DNA of 64,000 nucleotides from Naematelia aurantialba. Lineage: Eukaryota; Basidiomycota; Tremellomycetes; Tremellales; Naemateliaceae. The position numbers and the translations under genes were made by a program. Below are positions 1 to 10,977 of the stretch, in pieces (within the stretch, counting starts at the first letter, position 1; each line of letters begins with the position of its first letter). Below the pieces are notes generated by a model. The model was not told the DNA's origin. It made no database searches and worked only from the letters and a program-made list of their open reading frames with translations. The DNA is taken from positions 1,219,001 through 1,283,000 of the forward strand of contig JAKFAO010000004.1 in the NCBI GenBank assembly GCA_021527695.1. The letters run 5' to 3'.

Positions 1-606
1 CTGCCGATACGCTGGTGCGCCGGCCCAACGCATACGACGGCACGGGCGGCTCATCCTGCTGGTCATCGGCCGTGGGTGCTGGCGCAGCCTGGCCAAAGGG
101 GTCCGCAGCAAACTTCGGCGCCTCGCTGAACGGGCTGGCCTCGCGCTCCGGTGCTGCAGGACCAGCGCCAAATGGCGCAGAAAAGATGGGGGCGCCTGCA
201 TTCAGGTTGGATCCCGTGGATCCAGTGGGAACGGTCGCGCGACGCGGGCCGCCAAACGGACTGTCGGAAGGGCCGGTCTCGGAAAAGGGCGAGGTTGCGT
301 GGGCGGCGGAATTCAAGTCGTGCGAAGATGGCGTGGTGAATGATGCGAGGGAGCCCGGTGGGCCGCGTTTCATCCCAGACGCTGCAGACTGAGCAGACAT
401 GCGCTTCTCCCGTCAGCCCACCGCGCCTCGCGACCGCAGAGCAGAGGTCATGGATACAAAACATGAGATTAGGGGGGCAGAAGACGTACGTCGCGTTTGA
501 GTCGTGCTTGGAACCAGTCAGAACCCCACTGCACGACGTCCTTCGGCTTGTCCCTCGACACGTCGCGGTTGAGCTCGTTCAGCAGCTCGGTCCACAAAGT
601 GGACAT
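1..606 (-). CDS. PKR1: cAMP-dependent protein kinase regulatory subunit (5' part, runs off left edge)
   Basis: Regulatory (R) subunit of protein kinase A, which holds the catalytic subunits inactive until cAMP binds. Exon 1 (606-490) encodes 39 residues with a RIIa-type dimerisation/docking helix (WTELLNELNRDVSRDKP...). A 101-nt intron (489-389) follows. Exon 2 (388 to the left edge) encodes a Pro/Ser/Gly-rich linker and ends in the inhibitor site RRTSVSA at about residues 162-168. That site has a Ser at the pseudosubstrate position, as in type II and fungal Bcy1-like subunits. The two cyclic-nucleotide-binding domains must lie beyond position 1. The start is the first ATG before the docking helix. 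Calling it PKA-R rests on the docking helix plus inhibitor motif, both clear; the symbol follows Cryptococcus usage. Confidence 0.9.
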
Positions 607-1074
607 TGCAGGTGCCGCAGCTGGTGGTCGGTTGCTGTCGTAGCGCGGTGCAGCGAAAGGAGAGACACTCTCTACGCTCCTTTGTTGTCCACGAGTTTTC
701 TGTATGCCTGCGCGATGCTGTCTCTCTCTCTGTATGCTGGTTTGGAATGGTTTGAGAACGAGTCAAAGAAAGAAAGAAAGGATCGACGGATTGGTGGGTG
801 AGATGCTGGCACAACGGCGACGGGGGAGGGGAGGGGAGGGGGGGGGCAGACAATCCAGGCACCGACCTTCTAGGCCAGCTTGAATTTGCCGCAAGGGGTA
901 TAGATTCAAAGGGGGAGAAGAGGATATTGATAAGCAGGAGAGCGAGAAATGACGTGGCAGCGCCTGTAGGTGGAGGTCAGTCCCCCAGTCCAGCGCGTCC
1001 AAAGTCAGAGGATCCCCTGCAAATCAACGGAGCACAATTCTTGTCTTGATCGACTCGGTGCTGGGCAGCCGGCG
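607..1074. promoter_or_regulatory. Divergent intergenic region between PKA-R and the GAR-domain gene
   Basis: This 468-bp stretch separates two divergently transcribed genes and must hold both promoters. It contains a run of G tracts at about 819-846 (GGGGAGGGGAGGGGAGGG, then eight or more Gs) that could form a G-quadruplex, and short A/G tracts near 760-780. No conserved coding frame or RNA gene was recognised. Confidence 0.5.
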
Positions 1075-3265
1075 ATGCAAGAGGCAAACGCATCAGAAAT
1101 GCTCGCACAGCTAGCCTCACACCTGTCTCTCGGCACGGACGATGCTCCCATCACACCTGGCAAGCTGGAAGACCCTCTGTACGTGTGGCCCGTTGAGTTG
1201 CCGCTCACCCTCAGACACCTGCTTGCCACCATCGAGAGTCTGACTAGAGGAGTCTCAAAGCTGCTAAGACAGATCTACGGCAAGTCTTCCTTATCACTAA
1301 AGCACTCCGCTGACTCCTTGCAGAGATTGAAGAAGTCCGGCATGCATCTTCCTCCAATCATGCTACCCAATTAGACGCACTCTTATCAAAGCTCGATTCC
1401 GGGGTCACTCGACTCGCCCCTCAAATCGATGCGGTGACAGCGTCAGTGAGAGGGTACGTAGGTGGGGATGAAGGCGCCATCAGGGAGAGCTTGGAGGAGC
1501 TGCAGGAGGAGTGGGCGCGTGCGAGTGGTCAAGATGCAATGTTGAAGGAGGAGATGAAGGAGGATGGCTGGCTGGTTCGCTTCAGGGCGTGCGTCTTTCC
1601 CATTCCGCCTATTTTACCTGCTCATGACAACTAGGACAGCAGAGCAGGCCGAGGGGATGATGGGTTCTTTGGAGAAAAGCCTCGTTGATTGCTCTGTTAG
1701 TTTGCGCGCTGCCCCAACTGTTCAGAGCTGATTTCTGAAGCACTACGTGGAGCGTATATCGTCTTCGCCAGTCCCCGTGCCGTACGATAGCGAGCTTGAT
1801 GAGCTGCCCAGCATCTCAACCCTGCAAATCATGATGAAGCGCCACGACGCGCTCCGCAAGTACGTTGATCCCAAGACAGTGATCCAAGATCGTTGACAGC
1901 TGCAGTACCTACCTAGCGAGTATAGCCAAGATCCTGAAAATGACAGACAAGTCGATCGCCGACCGACCGACCATGAATGGCGAGGCGTTGAGACGGTACA
2001 GTGAGATGTGTACGCGTTTCGCACGCCTGCAGCGAGGGCTGCAACAGCTCGAAGCGCGAGTCCGTATTGTCCTTTCTCAGCACCATGGCTCGCCAACGGA
2101 TAACGTCGAGGTCTTGATCGATGTGTCGAATCCCAACTCGCCTACGGGGGAGTACTTTGGCATGCCGGATAAACGCCCAGAGTTCAGCCACCGCTCTTCC
2201 ATCTCATCAGGTACATCGAGATCCACGCGGCAGTCTCCACTCTACAGCAAACCTGCCGCGCAGTTTCCTGCTGGTCCGCCTGAGCAGCGCAATAGACAGC
2301 CGAGCTTCTCTCGCACGGTGTCAACGACTCACACATCCACCGAACGGCCGCCGTGGAATGGTTCGACCCGCGTAGAAACCGACAATACACGGACGCCGTC
2401 GAATCGCCAGCTCGGCAGTTACGGTGCGGTGCACCGCGCCGTGAGTCCGTCGCCCAGTGCTACATCAGCCGCGGCGGGTGGGCTTGGCACTCAAGGGTCG
2501 AAGCCTGCTGCGCCTACAAGTCGCATCCCCGTCATGTCCCCCCGAAGTCGAACGACATCGAGCACCAGCAGCCACAACATACATATGACAGTGCCATCCC
2601 TTTCGGTGTCGACGAGCCATGGCCAGCACTTTCTGACGGATGCTGATGATCTGCCCCGCATGAAGACGCCTGAACCGCGCCTCCGGACTGTCTCAAGCGT
2701 CACTCCGCGGTCCTCGTCCACGCTTACGCCCATGGGCATCGCGGGCCATCGCGCCGTTGCTGGTCCTGCACCTCGCACTGCCCCTGCCGGGCGAGCCAGT
2801 CTCTCACGGGCCCCACCGTCGTCTTTCCGCTCTCCCACGCCCACTCCGTCCGGCGTCGGCCGTGCGTCTTCCTCCCGACCCGCCTCCCGGATGTCAATGG
2901 CATCGTATGCTGTACATCCGTCTGTCCCGCTCCAGCCATTCGTGCCGTCGCCATATGACCTGCTGGACCAGCAAGTGCATTCGCTGTTACTGGACACGGG
3001 GTTCAACCTGCTGGTGTCCCGTTTGGACAGCAGTATGAAACGCGGTCAGCGGCGGGCAGAAAACGAGGAGTGGAAGGGCGAGTACGTGTTTGGTGCGGGG
3101 GAGAAGGCCAGTGCAGTCAAGTTGGTGCAGATTGCCGCGAGAGGGGCGCACAAGGACAAGGAGAGGCGAGTAAAGTGCATGGTGAGGGTTGGGGGTGCGT
3201 GGGTGGATTTGAAGGGGGTGCTGGAGACGAGGATGACGGATCGGCGCAGAGAAGGGAGTCTGTAG
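1075..3265 (+). CDS. GAR-domain protein with SxIP motif, probable microtubule plus-end linker (Kar9/Gas2-like)
   Basis: Predicted 664 residues from five exons: 1075-1279, 1324-1588, 1635-1695, 1741-1855, 1917-3265. The N-terminal ~260 residues are helical or coiled-coil. A long Ser/Pro/Thr/Arg-rich disordered middle follows, containing TSRIPV (SRIP at 2519-2530), a good SxIP EB1-binding motif. The C-terminus (DLLDQQVHSLL... to KCMVRVGGAWVDLKGVL) matches the GAR/Gas2-related microtubule-binding domain. In known families, SxIP plus GAR or Kar9-like modules couple microtubule plus ends to partners in nuclear positioning; that role here is inference. Introns 1 and 4 appear to use GC donors (GCAAGT at 1280 and 1856), which are the only choices that keep frame. 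The family name is moderately secure; orthology to Kar9 is not. Confidence 0.7.
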
Positions 3266-4003
3266 GCGGGTTTGACTCTCTGACTCAGAGACCGGACGAG
3301 AGACAAGAGGCAACAAGTCGCGGTCACAGGTGGACATGATGGTCTTGCTGTTGTATTTGGCATATGATTCGAGATCGCACGAGCTGTTACGACCCGATGC
3401 ATCTTGCTGTAGACTGTAGACTCGGTCGGTTGCTGCTGCTGCTGCATTGGTTGGAGGACTGACGTAAAGTCATTCGCGTGATCATTCCACGTTCTCCAAA
3501 GGGCGACGAAATTATCCAACGGATTAGCCCAAAGCGGTAATTCGCTCGAGTAAACCGGCTCTGCTCGTGACGCAATAATTGCCGACGTGGGCCTCCCTGT
3601 TCCTCTCGCCTACTGTCCTTCCCTCCCCCCCCCCCCCCCCCCTCCCCCCCTCCCCCCTCCCCCCCCCCTCCCCCCCCCCCCCCCCTCCCCCCCCCCTCCC
3701 CCCCCCCCCCTCCCCCCCCCCTCACCTATTCCCCCACCCCTCCCTCCTTCTAATCTCCCCAGGCACCATCACATCTTCTACAAGCCTCCACCACCTTTCC
3801 GTCTAGTTCCGCGGCATCCGCAATCCCTCTGTCCTTTGACAAATCCCGCACACCCAACGCTCTGTCTCGGTCAAGCTGGGCATTTCCCGCCTCTCCACTT
3901 CTCTGGATCTCAGTCTTGCACTTTCATCCATCTACCTCTACCACAACTCTCGTCTCTCTCCATTTCGTCCATCTCCTCGTCAAACACCTAGACATCAGTC
4001 AAC
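3266..4003. promoter_or_regulatory. Intergenic region with long C/T tract upstream of the small membrane-protein gene
   Basis: This 738-bp stretch has no supported gene. It holds 3' sequence of the GAR gene, a striking C-rich block (3619-3723, listed separately) and then CT-rich sequence up to the start codon at 4004. Frames open through the C tract encode only proline/leucine runs and are not credible proteins. Confidence 0.6.
3619..3723. repeat. Poly-C tract with interspersed T (C-tract / potential i-motif and G4)
   Basis: About 105 bp of C runs of roughly 6-18 residues split by single T bases. On the minus strand this is long G runs. It lies about 300 bp upstream of the next start codon, pyrimidine-rich on the sense strand of that gene. 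Exact run lengths may be unreliable in sequencing. Confidence 0.9.
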
Positions 4004-5356
4004 ATGCCCACGTGAGTATCATTCTCCTCCGCCCTCGCCTCCACTTTGGGTCGGGGTCCGGATCGGATCGATGACGCTGACGATTCTGTAGTCTCGCTGG
4101 CTTGAAGGTATGTCTATGCCACTCTGGCTCTTCTCGCTGCATCGGCTCTGCGTGGCGGGCTGCTGGCATCCATGTCGATGGAGAAACACGACGGGTCAAC
4201 TGACCGCGTCTAGTCGCCCCTCATGGGCTTGCTTCTGGCTGTGTCCTACTCGTCGGTACGTTGCGCTCTCCTGTCGCGTTCATTTTTCCTTGTAGTCAAT
4301 TCCCGACCTTCTCCCCGTCAAGCCCAGAATTTCATTTTGCCACTTGTGTCTTGCTCCTTTCCTCTCCCGCGACTTGTATCCGCGACTCGTATCGCGCCAT
4401 TGCACCCCGCGCCCCAATCCCGCGACCCGATTCCCCGACTCCCCAACCCGGCGATCCCCGTCGTCAAAGTAGCGCTGACCAACTCAGATGGTCATCGACG
4501 TCATCATGATCGTCAAGGTACACGAAGACATCAACGACCGCACGTACCCCCCCGCAGTCGTCTCGATGCTCGTCGCGGCCATCTTGCAGCTCATCTACTG
4601 TTTGCTGTACTTTGTCCGATCGGGCCGCGGTGCGCTCTACAAGGCTAGCACTGTTGCTGCCGTCTTGCTCTTCTTGACTCTCTTCCAACTCGGTGAGTCG
4701 GCGATTCTGCTTCCGCGCACAGCGGTCGCCTCGACGTCTGTCTGTCAGACGGACCAAAATCGTCTAGCGGCCGTGTTGATATCTCGCATACCTGTGATCG
4801 AGCATGTTGGAGATCCCAAGAACCCGGCTGACGTATGCCAGGATCTGTCGGTGCCGCCACTGGTCTGAGGCACCACAGCCGATACTGCCCTTCGACCGCC
4901 TCCAACGCCGGTGACTGCTCGGGAGCCCTCCGAGTGAGTGTTTTTGGCTTTTTCGCTCTGCACTTGGGCGGGACTTTCGGTCGCTTTCCCCTCCACTATC
5001 CCTTTGGTCACTCTACGCTTCCTTGATCATTCGCCTACCCTCGCCGCACGCCTTCCCCCACATTTGCGGTATTTCTCGTCTCCGGAGATTTCGCTCCTCT
5101 CCGGAGATTTCGCTACTTCACGGAGATTTCGCTCGACTCCGGATCCTGTCTCCGGATGCTGAATCGAATGCTCGGACCGCGCTGACGTCTCCAGGGCACC
5201 GAGGGTCTCGGCTTTGCCATTGTCTGCCTCAACCTCATCGCGATCGGCTTTGTCGCTTCCCTCGTATCAAAGTACGGCGCATGGTCTGACGACCTGCACA
5301 ACATCCCTGCCATTGCCCTCCCCAACGCCGACATGGAGAAGGCGCCTGCGCACTAA
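4004..5356 (+). CDS. Small polytopic membrane protein, four predicted helices, function unknown
   Basis: Predicted 174 residues from six exons: 4004-4011, 4092-4107, 4214-4255, 4488-4692, 4842-4933, 5195-5356. The first two exons are only 8 and 16 nt. Hydrophobic segments are visible at about residues 9-30 (GLLLAVSYSSMVIDVIMIV), 46-68, 75-90 and 128-150. Short polar loops and a charged tail ending DMEKAPAH complete the protein. The four-helix layout is MARVEL-like, but I do not recognise a family motif and give no function. All introns have standard GT-AG ends and CTGAC-like branch sites, and the frame closes exactly, which supports a real gene. The fifth intron carries a 16-bp direct repeat. 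Confidence 0.7.
5081..5133. repeat. Three direct repeats of a ~15-bp unit in an intron
   Basis: TCCGGAGATTTCGCT occurs at 5081-5095 and 5100-5114, with a slightly degenerate third copy at about 5119-5133, inside the last intron (4934-5194) of the small membrane-protein gene. No function is evident. Confidence 0.85.
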
Positions 5357-5968
5357 GTGCGGGCATGGCATGCCGAACAAGAGAGTCCCGAGGGCAGCAT
5401 GATTACTCGATATCCGTTCCGATACCAGGTGCAGAGGTAACGAGCGGGTTTACCGTAGGGGCTGAGGCGTGTTTGGGAGGGAGGTGTGTTTGGAGAGTGA
5501 GGAGTGTTTTGGAGAGGGAGCTGTGTTGTGTGATGCTAGGGGGTGGGGGGTAAAGTGATGCTAGGAGGGTGGGGCAGTTTAGGGGTCGTGAGGGGGAGCA
5601 CTGGCAGACGCGGTCCGGGTCTGTGCGGGTGGATAGATGGCGGATGCTTATAATGTATCGATGCAGGAAGATATGTATTTGTGAGAGACACACGTTAGGG
5701 CTTGTGAGGATTGCGTAGAGGTTGCCGTGAATATCGGGACAGCGAGCTGCCACGTTGAATCGATCGCCAAGGAAGTGATCGCCTCAAGTAGTCCGATGTG
5801 CGATGCATCGCCGTTGCCATCGCCGTTGCCATTGCCATAGGAATTGGAATCGCATCTGTATCTGTACCTGCACTTCATCTGCATCTCATCTCATCTCGTC
5901 TCGTCTCATCGCATCGCATCTCATCGCATATCATCGCATCTGCTACAGGCACTCGCCAGCGGTACCAA
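5357..5968. other. Convergent 3' intergenic region with simple repeats
   Basis: This region lies between the ends of the plus-strand membrane-protein gene and the minus-strand cyclin gene. It is G-rich at 5460-5600 and carries degenerate CATCTCATCG/CATCGC repeats at about 5876-5945. GCCGTTGCCAT-like repeats lie at about 5808-5840. No gene is supported here. Confidence 0.5.
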
Positions 5969-8308
5969 CTACATCCCAACCTGCTCTGGCTCCCACAAGA
6001 ACCGCACCGTACCTTCATTCTTGCCCAGGCCCTCAACGGCCGTATCCAGCTCGTCCATCTTCGCCCTCTCCCCTCCCTTCTCGTGCCTCCCGCCCGCCTG
6101 TCCCCCTTCTGCCCCGTCTGCCCCTTCTGCCCCGTCTATCCCTTGCCTCCCATCTACCCCTCCCGTGCCGTTCCCGATAAGCTCTACAGTTGGCCAGGAA
6201 AGCGCTTGGGGTCTGCCCGGCGCGTGGCCCAGAGGGGCAGGGCGCGGCGGCCGACGATTGCGTAGCCAGATCTTCAGCTCGGTGAGGCTCTGCGCCGTCC
6301 AGTACACCGACAAGAGAAAGGCCATCTGCGTCCGCTGGTCACTTGCGTAGGCGGCGTTGGCGGCATTGTGGTTGAGGCTGACGTTGGGGTTGGGGTTGAG
6401 GTTGGCGTTGGCGTTTAGGCTGGCGTTTAGGCTGGGGTTGGAGTGTAGATGGCCGGGAGACGACGTCTCGCGAGGAGAGATCGGCGAGGGACCGGACATG
6501 CTGCTGAGGCCGGTACCGGTGCCGGTGCTCGAGTCGAGGGACGAAGCGGCCGGGAGAGAGAGGATGGTCAGGTAGAGGTCTAGCACGGCGTGGGCGATAT
6601 CTACTGGCTTCAGCGGGGGTAAGAGATTTGAAAGTAGGATGTTCAAAGCAGATGGATAACGTCAAGAGAAGCTGAAGGTTGAATGGAACAAAAATGTTGA
6701 GAGCAAGAACACATAGAGAGCAAGCACATTGAGAGGAAAGAACATATCGAGAGCAAGCACGTTGAGAGGAACAATAAGGTCAACAGGAGGACAAAATGGG
6801 TAAGACCAGGAAGGAAGACGAGAATTGTAGAAGGCACGCAAAAATGGCGACACGTCGAAACACAACCACGTACCGTCGATGTTCTCGGCTGTGGCGCTGT
6901 ACTCGGCCTCCCACGCCCCGGCATTACCGAGCATATCAACCAACCGCTGAAATTGCTCTGACGGCGGTGCATGCCCAGGCAACGCCCCCACGTCATGCTC
7001 GCCGGATGATGTCGAAGACAAGGAAGAGCAAGCAGGCGACGTGGATTCAAGCGACAACAGCGCCGCAGTGTACATCGATCCCAGAGCTATCGTGTGCGGA
7101 GGGAACGATAGCGGTGCAGGGGTACGATAGCTACGTAAATGCTCAGCCAGATTCTGCCAACGATGCAAAATGGAGAATAGGTGGCGGTTAAGGTTCAAGA
7201 AGAGAGACCGAGCTCACCAATCGACTGCGAGTCGCCATGCGACCTCGACTACCGATCGAGAAACTGGGCCACATCAGTATCGGCATCGAGACCAGAGCAC
7301 TGCGTAAGACGCCATGCGCAACGATCGGTCGAAAGAGCGACGTTTAGGAGTATAGAGGTTGGACAGTGTCCCGAAGATGAAGAAGGGAGGGAGAATGAAC
7401 GCACGGCCCAAGCGCTTCCCAAGAGCGATAACATCGTCCAGTCCGACTACCGCACCAAATTTGAAGCACAGGCTCTCAAGCACCAGCCGCTCGATGCTCA
7501 GTACCCGCCGGCGCTCAGCTTCAAGCATAGCCGGGTCGAGGGACTTGAGATCAAGCGCCACGGCGCCTTTCTTCAGGAGGTGCGGGAAGCGGAGGGGCAG
7601 TGAGGCCTGAATGATCTCGCGTGGTTTTTTTAGGGTGTCGTGCAGTTTTGATGAGACGTATAGGGTTGAGAGGGCAACTTCCTGTGTATCCAGAGGGCGT
7701 CGAGTATCAGAAATGACCATGATCAGGGTCGTCGAGGGCCAGAAACGGCCATGAGGGTGAGACCAACGAGACGGAGGTCGTCGAATTAGACAGAGTCACG
7801 GGGTGAGGCGGTTCAAACGGTAAGGAGACACAGGTTGATGTCGAGGTATCCGGCCGTTGCAGGTTGCCGGATTATAGGCAAGAGGGAAAGGTATGGAGTT
7901 GGCGTGCAAGATCACATCCGAAGGAAACACTCTACGTCAGCATGACTCGGCTGCAGCCCAGAGCCGCCAGCTCACAGTAAAGGCAAAGTCCTTGTACGGG
8001 AAGAACAGGTGGAAGCGCATATACAGCGTTTGTGCAGTCGCGATTGTCCTTCGTGGACTATCCAGGAAGCTCCATCAGCCTTTGCAACCGTTATCTCTGT
8101 AAGAAGCAACGCACAAACCACATCGCACGCCGACGGCGTCGATGAACCCACACGCCTGTTGTCGGGCTCTCTCCTCGCGCGACACTGACAGCTTGCCGCG
8201 CTGCTTGGCGGACAGGCGGTCCACATCGGCGGGGGAGATGTACGGCCGGAAGAGTTTGATGTGCGATGGTGCTGGCGCTGGCTGCGATGAGGATGGGTCC
8301 GAGGTCAT
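5969..8308 (-). CDS. CTK2: Cyclin-box protein, CTD-kinase beta subunit (Ctk2)-like
   Basis: Predicted 496 residues from six exons: 8308-8115, 8057-7976, 7681-7405, 7263-7218, 7130-6874, 6603-5969. The N-terminal cyclin box is clear: SPADVDRLSAKQR, then GFIDAVGVRCG, TIATAQTLYMRFHLFFPYKD and EVALSTLYVSSKLHDTLKKP. The second cyclin fold (VVEVAWRLAVDCYRTPAPL, SFPPHTIALGSMYTAALL) follows. The motif pattern is closest to Ctk2/Lsc1, the cyclin of the kinase that phosphorylates Ser2 of the RNA polymerase II CTD. Cyclin K/T-type proteins are the alternative. The C-terminal ~210 residues are Asn/Pro/Gly-rich and probably disordered. It shares a 171-bp divergent promoter with the bZIP gene. The cyclin call is secure, the Ctk2 assignment less so. 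Confidence 0.8.
6696..6775. repeat. Degenerate ~33-bp tandem repeat in a cyclin intron
   Basis: About 2.3 copies of a unit containing GAGAGCAAGCACRTTGAGAG lie in the last intron (6873-6604) of the Ctk2-like gene. The cyclin gene is on the minus strand, so its transcript carries the pyrimidine-rich complement (CTCTCAAYGTGCTTGCTCTC) ahead of the 3' splice site. Confidence 0.75.
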
Positions 8309-8479
8309 GATCGTTGCAAATCGTCACAAAAGCAGACAGAGCAGCAAATGGATGTGTGAACGAGTAGATGAAATCTGGTTCCGTGCTAGGCGGCGATCCT
8401 TTAAACACCTCGTCGACTAATAAAGACTATTCATTGTCTCTTGTCACTACATGCTGCCAGCACATTGACGCCGCCCATA
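8309..8479. promoter_or_regulatory. 171-bp divergent promoter (Ctk2-like / bZIP)
   Basis: Short region between start codons on opposite strands, so it must drive both genes. It is A/T-richer than the flanks (for example CAAAAGCAGACAGAGCAGC). No specific binding site was assigned. Confidence 0.5.
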
Positions 8480-10688
8480 ATGGCTCCAGGACTACGGCAA
8501 CCAAAGTCAAAGGCCAGCGAGGACCAGTTCGACGTAAGCACCTTTTACCACGATAACGTTCGAGGGCACGGCCTTGGAATTTGCTTACCTGAGGATGTTT
8601 ACATGATCCAATCTTGCCTTGGTCGTTTTATCCCTTTGCTCCTGGTGTGGGCACAGACCAGATTGGATGACGATGCTGACCTGATTGCGTTTGTTGGGGT
8701 AGCAGGACGAGGAAGGCTCAGTGGGAGACGACTCGGCCCACCCGGAAGATGAGGGCGGAAGCGGCAAGGGATCATCGTCAGTCCGCCCATGTGCGATCCT
8801 GTTCGAGGCTGAGCTGCGGATCCAGATCCACGCAGGTCCGCAAGGCGCAGAATCGGATCGCCCAAAGAGAATTTCGCCTCCGCAAACAGGTCGGTACCCG
8901 TCTACTGTGGTGTAGGGCATTGCTGACCGTCTGCAGCAATATGTCAGTGGCCGGCTTGTTCCAAGTATGCCCAGACTCATGCGTTGTAGGTCCGCGATTT
9001 GGAGGCACGTGTCGAGGTCCTCTCGGGGGACAAGGAGGAGCGGGTGGAACTCATGACACTGTTGATCCGAAACCTGCTCAAGGAGAACAAGGATCTCCGC
9101 GGCATGGTGAAATCCATGGCATCGTTTGTGGGAGAAGGTCTGTCGTCCTCCCGCCTCTGCCTGGTGCTGACGAGGTCCAGGTCTCGGATCATGTCTGCCT
9201 CGACTGGGCTTATCGGCAAATCAGCTCAACGCGATCTTGAATCGTGCGGATACCGATACAGCCTACGAGGCGTTTCTCGCCCTCAAGGCGTCGCGTGAGA
9301 TGGAAGAGGCTAATCCCGGGATCTCATTGGGCGAACCACGGCGGCGTCCCTCAACAGTGAAACGCAAGCGCGATTCCCTGGAAACACCGCGCGATGGGCC
9401 TGGTGCCGAGCACGCCGACTCTTCCACACCCGACGTCGATGCCGATGGGTTTAAACGGCCCAAGCCGGCCGCCGCCCAGAACTCTTCCTCCAGTATGGAT
9501 GCGTTTGCGTATCTCTTCCCCGACCTCGAGGCGTTTGCAGGAGCCGCACCTGCGTTCCCAACAAATTCAGTCGGCGACAATACCAGTCAGTATCCACTCT
9601 TCGACCCACAGACGAGCTTCCCCATGTCCAACATCTCACAAAATTACACAAACAACCCCACGGCCCCGACATCGCCATTTGACTTTTCAGGTTTCGGCCT
9701 CACAGGTCCTACCGCCCAATCCGCCCCTTCGGCTGTAGATGGATCAGCCTTTCCCCAGACGGCAACGGGCGGTAGCGGGACGTCACAGTCGAACTTGGCG
9801 ATTCCTCTAGGACAAGGGGCCAGCACTGGTGCACCGGCTGCCATGCGACCGACCAGTGTGACCGAGCTGGAGCGGCAAAAGCAACTGCGGACCGCCGTGG
9901 CGAATCTGGCCAACTTTTCAAAGGGGACCATGGACATCCAGCTGACACCCGCTGCGATGGAGGCCAGACAAAAAGCGCAAGAAGAGTTGAGGCAGAGGAT
10001 GGACGAGAGTGACATGGCCGAGCGCAAGACCGAGGCTCTACAAGTATGCCTATTCCGCACAAAGCCGCCAATGCTGATGCCTCGTAGCTGATCACGTATC
10101 ATCTCAACAAGTAGGCCACACGGTTGCAGCCGTCGAGCGTTCTACTGACTTGCGCAGCTTCCGTGTAGACCACTCTTACAGCCTTCCCTTCTCATTACGG
10201 CCTACCAGGGTGCAGCGCACCATTCCCCACGAACACGCCATTGACGGATTCATCTTCCCGTCCATCCGAGATCGCATGATTCTGCTGCGCGGTAGGTCGC
10301 TCGTGCCGCATGATGGACTTTGCTGATCGCTAGCAGGGCGCTATGATTTAGTAGAAGCATTCCATGGAATGCTGAATGAGGTGTGCACACCCCGTTTGGA
10401 ATCTGAGCTGCGCTGATCTCGATAGTACACCATTCACGGACAGGACGTGCTTGATCACAATAACTGGGAGATCTCGGAAAAGTGGCTGCATGATTTCAGG
10501 TAGGGCGCTCTGTTGCTCAGTACTAGCGGTCCTTGCTGATCGTTTGGAACAGACTGTTGGCGGACGACGAAGTGTATGCCATTACCAACAAGTGGCGGAT
10601 TCAGCGCGGTGATAAACCCCTAGTGAGACCCGACAGCAAGCTCTCGCCCCAAGGAGCGGCAATAGCACCCCCTCCACCTACGCTCTGA
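8480..10688 (+). CDS. bZIP transcription factor with Yap-type basic region and DUF3425 domain
   Basis: Predicted 540 residues from eleven exons: 8480-8533, 8706-8776, 8826-8889, 8937-8942, 8990-9137, 9175-10043, 10088-10110, 10158-10291, 10337-10380, 10426-10499, 10553-10688. The basic region VRKAQNRIAQREFRLRK (about residues 46-62) has the N-x-x-A-Q-x-x-F-R signature of fungal Yap/AP-1 factors. It leads into a leucine-zipper helix (VRDLEARVEVLSG...). The C-terminus (LPFSLRPTRVQRT, HAIDGFIFPSIRDRM, NNWEISEKWLHDF) is the DUF3425 fungal domain. A 6-nt micro-exon (8937-8942, encoding Gln-Tyr) joins basic region and zipper. The target pathway is unknown; Yap-like factors often act in stress responses, but no redox Cys-rich domain is visible here. 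Confidence 0.88.
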
Positions 10689-10977
10689 GCGTTGCCGCTG
10701 CATGATACCTGTCATATCTACCTCTATCAGCATACATGTATTAGAAATGTCATGTTTAGTCTTTGGAGGCCCTAGTGAATATTTCTGATCCGCCACTGGC
10801 AGGCGCGCGCCGAACCTCACCTCTTCCTTAGTCCTGCCCCATTCAGCCAGTCACTTTACACATTGGCTTTACACCACGGGTTCACCTGTATAATCCGAGT
10901 CGAACCCAGGAGATAGCTGCACGGGTCGTGGGATACTGATCGCTTGATGAGGCGTCGACTTGGACGTTCAGATCGAG

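Noticed and set aside
3579..3991. Proline-rich protein encoded across the C tract.
   Set aside because: It exists only because C runs have no stop codons; two frames are open and neither has flanking protein-like sequence.
10860..10930. Possible minus-strand tRNA (GGGTTCGACTCGG-like T-loop sequence).
   Set aside because: The T-stem arms do not pair properly and I could not build acceptor, D and anticodon stems around it.
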